Shown here one piece after another: positions 15,378 to 23,408 of a stretch of 64,000 nt of DNA. Positions within the stretch are counted from its first letter, which is position 1. Every line of letters starts with the position of its first letter. A model generated the notes under the pieces. The model searched no databases and was not told where the DNA came from. It saw only the letters and a program-made list of their open reading frames with translations. The stretch comes from Caldicoprobacter algeriensis (lineage in GTDB: Bacteria > Bacillota > Clostridia > Caldicoprobacterales > Caldicoprobacteraceae). The translations under genes and the position numbers were made by a program. Location of the stretch: assembly GCF_023838525.1 (NCBI RefSeq), contig NZ_JAHUQD010000012.1, forward strand, positions 1-64,000. The letters run 5' to 3'.

Positions 15378-16322
15378 TCACACCTTGAACATTTTGTAAA
15401 TGAGATTTTTGGCTGCAGCTACATCGCATTCCATCTGCTGCACCAGCTCCTGCTTTGAAGGAAACCGCCTCTCCTCCCTTATATATCTCAAGAAGTATAG
15501 CCTGACGTGTTTGCCGTACAGCTCTCCACCATGATAATCTAAGAAAAAGGTCTCTATATGCAATCCAGACTGGTCAAACGTGGGGTTTTGACCCACGTTG
15601 GTAACGCCCCAAAAACACTGGCCATCCAGATTACAGCGCGTCAGGTACACACCAAACTTAGGGATCACTATGTTTTTGGGTCCAATATCCAGGTTGGCAG
15701 TAGGATGCCCCAGCGTTTTTCCCCGACCGGCCCCGCGAACTATTTGGCCGTTGATGGAATAAGGCCTTCCTAGATACTGCCACGCCTTTGCCACATCTCC
15801 CTGCTGTATCATTTTGCGAATTAAACTGCTGCTGACCACCTCTCGGCCCACCTTGACAGGTGGTACCACCACAACTTCAAACCCCATTTCTTTACCCATT
15901 CGGATTAAGAGCTGTGCATCACCGCTTCCATTATGGCCAAAACGGTAGTTATATCCTACCACAATGAAGCGTACATCGTATTTTTCAAGCAAGTACCGCT
16001 GTATGAACTCCCTGGGCGCTGTGCGCGCAAATCCCTCATCGAAATTGTTGAGGACAAGGATGTCCACTCCCATCCTATGAAACTCCAGTATCTTCTTGTT
16101 AAGGTTCATGATCTGCGGCGGAGCTTTACGCGGTGGCAAGCAGCTTAAAGGGTGTTGCTTGAATGTATATACCATCGCAGTATAGCCATAGCGGCGCTTT
16201 ATCTCTTTTAGACGCCGAATCAGGGCCTTATGCCCCTTATGAATTCCATCAAACATTCCCAGCGCGATGGCTACAGGATATCCCAGCGAATGGTCACTTT
16301 TCTCATTAAATATTACCTGCAT
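15378..16322 (-). CDS. ribF: RibF, bifunctional riboflavin kinase/FAD synthetase
   Basis: RibF makes FMN from riboflavin and then FAD. The N-terminal nucleotidyltransferase domain has GMFDGIHKGHKALI (about 22-35) with the HxGH-type motif, and SSSLIRKMI (about 165). The C-terminal riboflavin kinase domain begins near 185 (GRPYSINGQIVRGAGRGKTLGHPTAN, split by the flavin-binding loop). At 314 residues it is full length. It lies 10 bases after truB in the rbfA-nrnA-truB-ribF-rpsO run, the normal Firmicute order. Confidence 0.97.
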   Translation of the reverse strand: MQVIFNEKSDHSLGYPVAIALGMFDGIHKGHKALIRRLKEIKRRYGYTAMVYTFKQHPLSCLPPRKAPPQIMNLNKKILEFHRMGVDILVLNNFDEGFARTAPREFIQRYLLEKYDVRFIVVGYNYRFGHNGSGDAQLLIRMGKEMGFEVVVVPPVKVGREVVSSSLIRKMIQQGDVAKAWQYLGRPYSINGQIVRGAGRGKTLGHPTANLDIGPKNIVIPKFGVYLTRCNLDGQCFWGVTNVGQNPTFDQSGLHIETFFLDYHGGELYGKHVRLYFLRYIREERRFPSKQELVQQMECDVAAAKNLIYKMFKV

Positions 16323-16332
16323 AGCCGCCCCC

Positions 16333-17241
16333 TTACACCAGTACTTTGTCCATTTTTATATGGATGTAATCCTCCTCCAACTTGACCATTCCTATTCCTA
16401 TGAACTCCCCCCTGCAGTATACCCTTATAGGGACCTGGTGGTCCAACTTCTCAAGCTTTAAGGCCCGAACAGCCAATTTAACGGGATTGCCGTTGATCAG
16501 CTTTTGATAGTGTGTGGATGGGACATCGACCCTTTCAAACCCCTCGACCGCTTTATCCATGGGTATGACGACTTTATCCAGTTCTCCCTTTAAAAGATGT
16601 TTCGCGATTTCGTGTAGCGTATAGGAATCATCGATGGTGTACCTTCCTGTGCGGCACCTCAGCAAAAAGCCCATGTAAGCACCACAACCCAACATGCGTC
16701 CTATATCCCGGCATAGAGATCGTATATAGGTACCCTTGGAGCACTCAACCTCAAACAGAACTCTGTTGGGCGGCAGGTATTGCAGTATGGTATTTCGGTA
16801 GATGGTCACTTCCCTCTCCAGCCCCGAGATATCCAGCTGCTGGCCCTGCCGCACATATTCATACAGCTTTTTACCCCTGTATTTTATAGACGAATGCATA
16901 GGTGGTAACTGCTTGAGGCGCCCCCGAAATTCTTCAAATGCCCTCTTTATATCCTCAAAACTCGGATAATCATTCGAAGTCGAAATGACCCGTCCATACG
17001 AATCCAGAGTATCAGTCTCGGCCCCTAAGATTATCTCGCAGCGATAGACCTTGTCCTCCTCAACGATGAGGCTGGCCAGCCTGGTGGCTTTGCCAATGCA
17101 GACAGGTAGGACGCCGGCAGCTCCCGGATCTAAAGTGCCGGTATGACCTACCTTCTTGACTTTAAGCAATCTGCGAAGGTATACCACCACATCGCTGGAG
17201 GTCATCCCCGGCGGTTTCAAGACATTGATAACACCGTCCAA
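16333..17241 (-). CDS. truB: TruB, tRNA pseudouridine-55 synthase
   Basis: TruB converts U55 of the T-loop of nearly all tRNAs to pseudouridine. The catalytic Asp is in HTGTLDPGAAGVLP (about 33-46), and GKATRL and CSKGTYIRSLCRDIG are the other conserved active-site motifs. The last 70 residues form a PUA-like RNA-binding domain. Its 302 residues are the usual size. It lies 23 bases downstream of nrnA and 10 bases upstream of ribF. Confidence 0.97.
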   Translation of the reverse strand: MDGVINVLKPPGMTSSDVVVYLRRLLKVKKVGHTGTLDPGAAGVLPVCIGKATRLASLIVEEDKVYRCEIILGAETDTLDSYGRVISTSNDYPSFEDIKRAFEEFRGRLKQLPPMHSSIKYRGKKLYEYVRQGQQLDISGLEREVTIYRNTILQYLPPNRVLFEVECSKGTYIRSLCRDIGRMLGCGAYMGFLLRCRTGRYTIDDSYTLHEIAKHLLKGELDKVVIPMDKAVEGFERVDVPSTHYQKLINGNPVKLAVRALKLEKLDHQVPIRVYCRGEFIGIGMVKLEEDYIHIKMDKVLV

Positions 17242-17264
17242 ACCGATGGTACATCAACCCCTTT

Positions 17265-18254
17265 TCATTCTAGCATGCCTTTTAGTGCTTCCAAGATCTG
17301 CCCTTTTGCCTTTTCTATACCTGCGTTTATCAAACATCCAGCTGCCCGTGCATGGCCGCCCCCACCGAATTTTGCGGCCAAAGCGCTTGCATCAACGGTA
17401 CCTTTGGTACGCAGGCTAACCTTGGTCTTGTCTTTTTCCGCCTCCTTGAACAGTGCTGCACACTCTACCCCCACGATATCTATGCCATAATTGATTATTC
17501 CCTCGGTATTGTTTTCGTCAAGCCCGACCTCTTCTAGCATAGCCTTGCTTACCGTCAAAAAGGCCACCCTGCCGTCACAATGCATTTCCAGGGAACCCAG
17601 CACCTTTGCCAGCAATCTCACCCTGGCCAGCGTGGTATTTCTAAACAACAACCTGGTCAACCTGTCCACATCAAGACCGTATTCGATGACCTGTGCGGCT
17701 ATTCGATGGGCTGCAGGGGTGGTATTGCTAAACCCAAAGCCACCTGTGTCGGTGGCAACACCGGTGTATACCGCCTCATGGACCGGCAGGGAAAAATAAT
17801 TGCCGTCCATCTCCCGTATCAGGTCAAAGACCAGCTCGGCGGTTGAGGAAGCCCCTGGTTCCACGACGTTGATGCAGGCATACATGGTATTGGTTGCATG
17901 GTGGTCGATGTTTATGGTACAGGATGTCTGCTTGAGGAGATAGGCTGCATCCCCCAGCCTCCCCTCATCGCTGCAATCCAGGCACACAACCGCATCATAA
18001 TAGGTGGAATGCGCTTGACTTTCGCCATTTTCGCCTGGCCTCACAAAATTCTGGATACCCTGCAAAAAGGCCAGGCTTTCGGGCGGAGCATCATGGCAGT
18101 ACAGCTCAACCGTTTTTCCATGGTCCATCAAAAAATTTGCCAGTGCAAGACAAGAACCAATGGTATCGCCATCAGGAGATATGTGGGCTATGATGGCAAA
18201 CCGCTTGCCCCGTTTTAAAGCTTCGACAACAGGCAACAGCTTAATGGCCCTCAT
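17265..18254 (-). CDS. nrnA: NrnA, oligoribonuclease and pAp phosphatase (DHH family)
   Basis: NrnA removes very short RNA oligonucleotides and dephosphorylates pAp in bacteria without Orn. The DHH domain has AHISPDGDTIGS (metal-binding His and Asp), LDCSDEGRLGD and IDHHATN, and the DHHA1 domain ends with GGGGHARAAG, which binds the nucleotide. All metal ligands appear intact. It is 329 residues long and overlaps rbfA by four bases, so translation is probably coupled. Some DHH relatives act on c-di-AMP or pGpG, but the domain layout here is the plain NrnA one. Confidence 0.94.
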   Translation of the reverse strand: MRAIKLLPVVEALKRGKRFAIIAHISPDGDTIGSCLALANFLMDHGKTVELYCHDAPPESLAFLQGIQNFVRPGENGESQAHSTYYDAVVCLDCSDEGRLGDAAYLLKQTSCTINIDHHATNTMYACINVVEPGASSTAELVFDLIREMDGNYFSLPVHEAVYTGVATDTGGFGFSNTTPAAHRIAAQVIEYGLDVDRLTRLLFRNTTLARVRLLAKVLGSLEMHCDGRVAFLTVSKAMLEEVGLDENNTEGIINYGIDIVGVECAALFKEAEKDKTKVSLRTKGTVDASALAAKFGGGGHARAAGCLINAGIEKAKGQILEALKGMLE

Positions 18255-18616
18255 TGGTTCTCATCCTGTTCTTTTTTCTTTAGTTCCTCAATCTTTTGGG
18301 CTATGTGTATGCTGTACTCTATCGATTCATCCAGTACAAAGCGTATTTCGGGAACATATCGCAGTCCCAGTCTCTGTCCCAGTTCTTTCCTTATAAATCC
18401 GGTTGCGCGATCCAGACCTTCCATGGTTCTCTGCTTTTCTTCCTTGTCCCCCAGCACGCTCACGTATATTTTAGCATGGCGCAAATCTTTGGATACCTCA
18501 ACCTTTATAACGGACACCATGTCGGTAATACGAGGATCCCTTACATGGTTGCGCAGTATATCGCTAAGCTCCCTTTTGATCTCTTCAGCTATTCTTTTTG
18601 CTCTCTGATATGACAT
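18251..18616 (-). CDS. rbfA: RbfA, 30S ribosome-binding factor
   Basis: RbfA is a KH-like protein that helps mature the 5' end of 16S rRNA. The start reads SYQRAKRIAEEIKRELSDIL, with RDPRITDMVSVIKVEVSKDL in the core, as usual. A GTG three codons upstream is possible, but GGGTG lies six bases before the ATG at 18616, so that start is preferred (121 residues). The C-terminal tail is charged and helical. It lies between infB and nrnA. Confidence 0.96.
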   Translation of the reverse strand: MSYQRAKRIAEEIKRELSDILRNHVRDPRITDMVSVIKVEVSKDLRHAKIYVSVLGDKEEKQRTMEGLDRATGFIRKELGQRLGLRYVPEIRFVLDESIEYSIHIAQKIEELKKKEQDENQ

Positions 18617-18634
18617 ATCAATCACCCGCTTATT

Positions 18635-21100
18635 TCATTCATTTTGAACTTCTTCCTGGGTAAAAGCTTCAATTATATCGCCTTCCTTTATATCATTGAA
18701 ATTGCTTATGCCTACACCGCATTCGTAACCGGCTGCCACTTCCCTGACGTCATCCTTAAATCGCTTGAGGGAGGCTATTTGCCCCTCGTGAACCACTATG
18801 CCATCCCTGATAATGCGCACCTGGGCACTCCTTGCTATTTTCCCGTCTGTCACATAGCAACCGGCAACCGTTCCAACTCCGGATATTCTGAAGGTGGTTC
18901 GTACTTCTGCATGCCCAAGCACCACTTCACGGTAAGTCGGCTCAAGCATACCTTTTATGGCAGCCTTCACGTCTTCAATGGCGTCGTATATCACCCGGTA
19001 CAGCCTTATATCTATCTTCTCCTTTTCAGCCAGCTCCGTTACGCTGCTTGGCGGACGGACGTTAAATCCGATGATTATCGCGTTAGACGCCGATGCCAGC
19101 ATTACGTCTGACTCGGTGATGGCGCCCACGCCGCTGTGTATGGTCCGTATGCGTACTTTATCAGTTGAAAGGCGTTCAAGCGCCTGTTTAATGGCTTCGG
19201 CCGTACCCTGAACATCTGCTTTGATGATAAGCTTCAGCTCTTTTAGCTCGCCCTGTTCAATCTGGTTGAAGAGGTCATCCAGCGATGCCTTGAGGGCAGA
19301 ACGGGCACTTGCCTCCTTCGTCTTCTCTTTACGCTCCTCAGCCACCTGTCTTGCCAGCTTGTCGTCCTCCACTGCATACAGTATATCTCCAGCTTCGGGC
19401 ACCTCCGAAAAGCCCAGCACCTCAACCGGCACAGAAGGGCCCGCGCTTTCCAGCCTTCTGCCGTTGTGGTCCATCATGGCCCTCACGCGACCGTAGGCCG
19501 TCCCTGCCACGATTGCATCTCCCACGCGAAGGGTTCCATTTTGAACCAACACTGTAGCAACCGGTCCACGACCTTTATCCAGCTTTGCCTCAATGATGGT
19601 ACCCTTAGCAAGCCTGTTAGGATTGGCTTTAAGCTCCTGCATCTCGGCCACAAGCAGGATCATCTCCAGCAGATTATCAATTCCCTGCTTTTTGAGGGCA
19701 GATACAGGTACCGCTATGGTATCGCCGCCCCACTCCTCAACCAGCAAGCCTTGTTCTGCTAGCTCGCGCTTTACGCGTTCAGGATTGGCAGTTGGCAGAT
19801 CAATTTTATTGATGGCCACTATGATAGGCACATTGGCTTCTCTGGCGTGGTTGATGGCCTCTATGGTCTGCGGCATAACGCCATCATCGGCTGCTACCAC
19901 CAACACGGCTATATCGGTAACCTTTGCACCCCGCGCCCTCATGGATGTAAATGCTTCGTGACCGGGCGTGTCTATAAATGTAATGTATTTCCCGTTGACC
20001 TCCACCATGTAAGCACCGATATGCTGTGTAATCCCCCCGGCCTCCTGTTCGGTCACGCGGGAGTTGCGTATGGCATCCAGCAGCGATGTCTTGCCATGGT
20101 CGACGTGGCCCATAACTGTGACCACCGGTGGCCGTTCCTGCAAGCTAGCAGGGTCGTCTTCCACGTCCTCTTGCACCAGCATTTCCTCAAAGGAAACCGT
20201 GGGCTTTTTCTCAAGCTCAATGCCAAACTCGCTGGCCACCAGCGCAGCCGTATCGTAATCCAGCTCTTGATTTATTGTAGCTAATACGCCCAGCTTCATA
20301 AGGTGCTTTATGATCTCTGCTACCTGTATACCTATGGTCTCAGAAAGCTCCTTTACCGTTATCCTATCTCCGATGGTAATGGCTTTCTTCCTCTCGGCGG
20401 TAACAGGAGTCTTTTGCTGAGCTGCCTGCTGCGCATTCTTGTTCTTTTTCTCCTTCTCTCTCAAAAGCTTATTGTAAACCGAAGGATGTTCCTCTTCCCA
20501 GTAATCCTTCTTGGTCTTTTGAGCTTTGGCCTTTCCTGTTTCAGCAGAGGTCTTGGCAAAACCTTCCTCTTTCCCTTTAGCAACATCTGCTTTTTTATCT
20601 TTGCTTTGAGCAACTGCCTGTTGAGAGAAGAACTCGTCTATTACGTTCTTTGCTGGTTTGTCTTTAGGTCTAGGACGCCGCTTCCTTGACGGTCTACCTT
20701 CTTCCTGAACAGCCTGATTATCCTCTTGCCTGCGATTCTCTTCCTGCTTTCGAATATCCTCCTGCCTGCGGCTCTTTTCTTCCTGTCTCCGATTGTCCTC
20801 CTGTCTGCGACTATCCTCCTCCTTGCGTCCCTCCTCCTGCCTACGCCTGCCTTCCTGTCTGCGGCTTGCTTTCCTGCTGTCGCCCTCCTGCTGGCTTTGC
20901 CTTGCCTTTTCAGCTTTCAATGCCTCAGCCTTCTTCCTTTCCTCCATTTCCTTTGCCTGCTGCTGCAAAGCGTTCTCTATATCCTTTATCTTGTTTAAAT
21001 AATCATCTATATCCTTGTTGAGCGCTTTTATCTTATCAAGCAGGGACTCAGCATTTTTTCTTACCTTTTTGGTTGTAACATAAACGTTTATATCTGACAT
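18635..21100 (-). CDS. infB: Translation initiation factor IF-2
   Basis: IF-2 is the GTPase that places initiator fMet-tRNA on the ribosome. The GTPase domain has G1 GHVDHGKT (331-338), DTPGHEAF and NKIDLP, followed by domains II-IV (EF-Tu-like, IF2-specific and fMet-binding). A normal IF2N module is at about 241-295. The N-terminal end is unusual: residues 1-60 form a charged helix and do not resemble the usual first IF2N motif. Residues 79-128 are a low-complexity tract of repeated RRQE-type units. It lies in the nusA-rnpM-L7Ae-infB-rbfA order. Confidence 0.97.
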   Translation of the reverse strand: MSDINVYVTTKKVRKNAESLLDKIKALNKDIDDYLNKIKDIENALQQQAKEMEERKKAEALKAEKARQSQQEGDSRKASRRQEGRRRQEEGRKEEDSRRQEDNRRQEEKSRRQEDIRKQEENRRQEDNQAVQEEGRPSRKRRPRPKDKPAKNVIDEFFSQQAVAQSKDKKADVAKGKEEGFAKTSAETGKAKAQKTKKDYWEEEHPSVYNKLLREKEKKNKNAQQAAQQKTPVTAERKKAITIGDRITVKELSETIGIQVAEIIKHLMKLGVLATINQELDYDTAALVASEFGIELEKKPTVSFEEMLVQEDVEDDPASLQERPPVVTVMGHVDHGKTSLLDAIRNSRVTEQEAGGITQHIGAYMVEVNGKYITFIDTPGHEAFTSMRARGAKVTDIAVLVVAADDGVMPQTIEAINHAREANVPIIVAINKIDLPTANPERVKRELAEQGLLVEEWGGDTIAVPVSALKKQGIDNLLEMILLVAEMQELKANPNRLAKGTIIEAKLDKGRGPVATVLVQNGTLRVGDAIVAGTAYGRVRAMMDHNGRRLESAGPSVPVEVLGFSEVPEAGDILYAVEDDKLARQVAEERKEKTKEASARSALKASLDDLFNQIEQGELKELKLIIKADVQGTAEAIKQALERLSTDKVRIRTIHSGVGAITESDVMLASASNAIIIGFNVRPPSSVTELAEKEKIDIRLYRVIYDAIEDVKAAIKGMLEPTYREVVLGHAEVRTTFRISGVGTVAGCYVTDGKIARSAQVRIIRDGIVVHEGQIASLKRFKDDVREVAAGYECGVGISNFNDIKEGDIIEAFTQEEVQNE
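20717..20866 (-). repeat. Degenerate tandem repeat inside infB
   Basis: About seven imperfect units of 18-24 bases, built round the plus-strand core CCTCCTGYCTGCG, encode RRQED/RRQEE-type residues (79-128 of IF-2). Frame is kept throughout, as expected of a tolerated linker region that grows and shrinks by slippage. Confidence 0.7.
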
Positions 21101-21107
21101 TCATATA

Positions 21108-21440
21108 TCACCCCCGCACTGGCATTTCTGAGTTTTGCAGCTGCTTAAGCAACGCCTCTTTCAGTCCCTCATCAGTAACCGCCAGAACCGTTCTGCTCCC
21201 CTTACCCACAGCCTTACCCAGTATCTCTTTATTTCCCACTACCACGTAATCGGTTTTGTAGTACTTACACATACTTACAAATTTCTTTAAAGTGTTGGGC
21301 GAAGCTTCCTCGCTTATTATCACCAGCTTTGCCTTCCGCATCCTTATCGCTTTTTGGCACAGCGTCTCACCCATCACCAGCTCACCCGCCCTTGCCGACA
21401 GGCCCAGCAGCTGGTAAAAGTTTTTAAGATTCTGATTCAT
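21108..21440 (-). CDS. ylxQ: L7Ae-family ribosomal protein (YlxQ-like)
   Basis: This small protein (110 residues) of the L7Ae/L30e/S12e/Gadd45 fold normally binds kink-turn RNA. It shows LGLSARAGELVMGETL near the start and a KAKLVIISEEASPNT strand, typical of the YlxQ/RplGA group encoded between rnpM and infB. It overlaps the rnpM reading frame by 17 bases. The exact RNA partner of this group is not settled. Confidence 0.92.
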   Translation of the reverse strand: MNQNLKNFYQLLGLSARAGELVMGETLCQKAIRMRKAKLVIISEEASPNTLKKFVSMCKYYKTDYVVVGNKEILGKAVGKGSRTVLAVTDEGLKEALLKQLQNSEMPVRG

Positions 21441-21705
21441 GGACTTTGCTCAGCTCACCTCTCAAAGATTGATACACTTCTTCGCTAATTTTTTCATCGA
21501 GGGCACGCTCCAGCGATTTGTGCTTTATGGCCTTTTCCAGGCACTCGATGTTATAGCACAGGTAAGCCCCTCTACCCGGAGCCTTGCCCTTTAGATCTAT
21601 ATGAATCTCCCCTTCAGGGCTCCTGACCACCCGTATAAGCTCCTGCTTTGGCTTTGATTCCCTGCATCCCACGCACATCCTCATGGGTATCTTTTTTTTC
21701 TTCAC
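21424..21705 (-). CDS. rnpM: RnpM (YlxR, DUF448), RNase P modulator
   Basis: The protein is about 93 residues, with RMCVGCRESKPKQELIRVV at the N-terminus and GKAPGRGAYLC in the middle, the two signatures of the YlxR/DUF448 family. Family members bind nucleic acid, and in Bacillus the protein modulates RNase P. The frame is open to a TTG at 21723, but AAAGGGGG lies 7 bases before the GTG at 21705, so 21705 is the better start. It lies between nusA and the L7Ae gene. Confidence 0.93.
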   Translation of the reverse strand: MKKKKIPMRMCVGCRESKPKQELIRVVRSPEGEIHIDLKGKAPGRGAYLCYNIECLEKAIKHKSLERALDEKISEEVYQSLRGELSKVHESES

Positions 21706-21734
21706 CAGCAATCCCCCTTTCAAACTGGCAGGCC

Positions 21735-22775
21735 TTAAAACTTATTCACCTGTGACTCACTCTTTATATCGATCTTCCAGCCAGTCAATTTGGCGGCAAG
21801 CCTGGCGTTCTGGCCTTCCTTGCCAATGGCCAAAGAAAGCTGATGATCAGAAACAACAACCCTGGCCGCCTTTTCTTTTTCATCTATGGTTACGCTCTGT
21901 ACCTTGGCAGGGCTCAAGGCATTTGCAATGAACTCTGCAGGATTGCTGCTCCACTTCACGATATCTATCTTTTCGCCTTTGACCTCATCCAGCACGTGCT
22001 GTACCCGCATACCCCTCTGCCCAACGCAAGCGCCTACTGGATCAAGCCCCGGCACGGTGGAATGCACCGCAATCTTGGTCCTGGAGCCGGCTTCCCTCGC
22101 TATGGCCTTTATGATCACCTCTCCCCGCACAATCTCGGGCACCTCGCGCTCAAACAACCTCTTGATCAGGCCGGGATGGGTACGCGATACGATGATCTGC
22201 GGCCCCTTGGTGGTCTTCTTAACTTCAAGGATGTACACCCGTATTCTGTCGTTGACGTGATACTCCTCGTTGGGCATCTGTTCGTTTGGAGGTAATATAC
22301 CTTCAGCGCGGTCAAGGTCTACAAACACCGTCTTTTTCTCTATCCTCTGGACAATCCCCGCCACTATCTCGTTTTCCTTCTCAAGAAACTTTTGATACAG
22401 CACCGCTCTCTCGGCCTCACGAATCCGCTGTATCACCACCTGCTTGGCGTTTTGTGCGGCAATTCTGCCAAAGTTTTTGGGGGTCACCTCTATCTCAACG
22501 ACGTCGTTGAGCTGATAGTTGGGGTTGATCTTCCTGGCTTCCTCCAGGTCAATCTCCAGGTTTTTGTTTGTGGCCTTTTCCACCACCTTTTTAAGGGCAA
22601 AGACCTTTACTTGCCCGCTTGCCCTATCTATGTCAATGCGCACATTCTGTGCTGTCCCAAAGTTTTTCTTGTAGGCTGATACCAAAGCGGCATTGATGGC
22701 CTCAAACAATATATCGGCATCAATGCCCTTTTCCTTGCCTATCTGTTCAATGGCCTCCAAAAATTCGGCATTCAT
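21735..22775 (-). CDS. nusA: NusA, transcription elongation and termination factor
   Basis: NusA binds RNA polymerase and nascent RNA and promotes pausing, termination and antitermination. The 346-residue protein has the N-terminal polymerase-binding domain (1-125), S1 (about 130-200, IVAGIVQRIEKKTVFVDL), and two KH domains (about 200-345, with DPVGACVGQRGMRVQ and SLAIGKEGQNARLA). There are no C-terminal acidic repeats, as usual in Firmicutes. It follows rimP and may regulate its own operon through the hairpin in the leader. Confidence 0.97.
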   Translation of the reverse strand: MNAEFLEAIEQIGKEKGIDADILFEAINAALVSAYKKNFGTAQNVRIDIDRASGQVKVFALKKVVEKATNKNLEIDLEEARKINPNYQLNDVVEIEVTPKNFGRIAAQNAKQVVIQRIREAERAVLYQKFLEKENEIVAGIVQRIEKKTVFVDLDRAEGILPPNEQMPNEEYHVNDRIRVYILEVKKTTKGPQIIVSRTHPGLIKRLFEREVPEIVRGEVIIKAIAREAGSRTKIAVHSTVPGLDPVGACVGQRGMRVQHVLDEVKGEKIDIVKWSSNPAEFIANALSPAKVQSVTIDEKEKAARVVVSDHQLSLAIGKEGQNARLAAKLTGWKIDIKSESQVNKF

Positions 22776-22788
22776 AAATACTCCTCCT

Positions 22789-23253
22789 TCACCAGATATT
22801 TACATCCAGCCGCACCATAGCAACATTCTCTCGCGGGAACGAGTAGGTACATCCCCCATTCTGTATGACTACGTTGCCGTTTTCAAGTCCTACCAGTTCG
22901 CCGTAATAGTTCTTCTCGCCATTGACAGACTTGTACAACTTTACATGAACCCTGTGCCCCTTATAACGCTTGAAATCTTCATCCTTCTTGAGCGGCCTGT
23001 CAAGCCCGGGCGAAGATACCTCCAGGTAATAGCGATGCGGAATGGGATCAACCTGGTCCAACAGTTCGCTGATTCGTTCGCTGAATATCTGGCAGTCATC
23101 CAGCGTGATTCCGCCGGGCTTATCGAGGTAAAACCTTAAAAACCAGCTTCCACCCTCCTTTTTGTACTCTATGTCCACAAGCTCATATTTGAGATCTTCG
23201 AGGATGGGGCGCGCAAGCTCCTCCACCACTTGCTCAACCTTATTATGTGCCAT
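22789..23253 (-). CDS. rimP: RimP, 30S ribosome maturation factor
   Basis: The protein is 154 residues: an N-terminal alpha/beta domain with WFLRFYLDKPGGITLDDC and YYLEVSSPGLDRPLKKDEDF, and a C-terminal SH3-like barrel. RimP helps assemble the 30S head. It is the first gene of the rimP-nusA-infB-pnp operon. GGAGG sits 6 bases before the ATG. Confidence 0.96.
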   Translation of the reverse strand: MAHNKVEQVVEELARPILEDLKYELVDIEYKKEGGSWFLRFYLDKPGGITLDDCQIFSERISELLDQVDPIPHRYYLEVSSPGLDRPLKKDEDFKRYKGHRVHVKLYKSVNGEKNYYGELVGLENGNVVIQNGGCTYSFPRENVAMVRLDVNIW

Positions 23254-23326
23254 ACCACAACCTCCAAAATGAAATTTTCATATTATTAATCTTTCCTAAT
23301 CGCGTATTTTAATCAATAACAACGAA

Positions 23327-23346
23327 AGAGTGGGTTTCCCCACTCT
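23327..23346 (-). terminator. Hairpin in the rimP leader
   Basis: AGAGTGGG (23327-23334) and CCCACTCT (23339-23346) form an 8-bp GC-rich stem with a GAAA tetraloop on the minus strand, followed by TTCGTTGTTATTG. It lies about 25-45 bases after the predicted rimP transcription start, so it may end read-through from polC and may also act as an attenuator of the nusA operon. Confidence 0.6.
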
Positions 23347-23378
23347 ACCACACAAACAAGCTATGGTAAATCAAGTTC

Positions 23379-23407
23379 ATTATATCACCACGTTCCAGCA
23401 AATGCAA
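23379..23407 (-). promoter_or_regulatory. Promoter of the rimP-nusA-infB-pnp operon
   Basis: Minus-strand TTGCAT (23407-23402) and TATAAT (23384-23379) are 17 bases apart and start immediately after the polC stop codon. The predicted start, near 23372, leaves a leader of about 120 bases. Confidence 0.8.
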
Positions 23408-23408
23408 G

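Noticed and set aside
20717-20866. Tandem repeat read as a CRISPR array or satellite
   Set aside because: Units are degenerate, in frame and without unique spacers; they encode the IF-2 linker.
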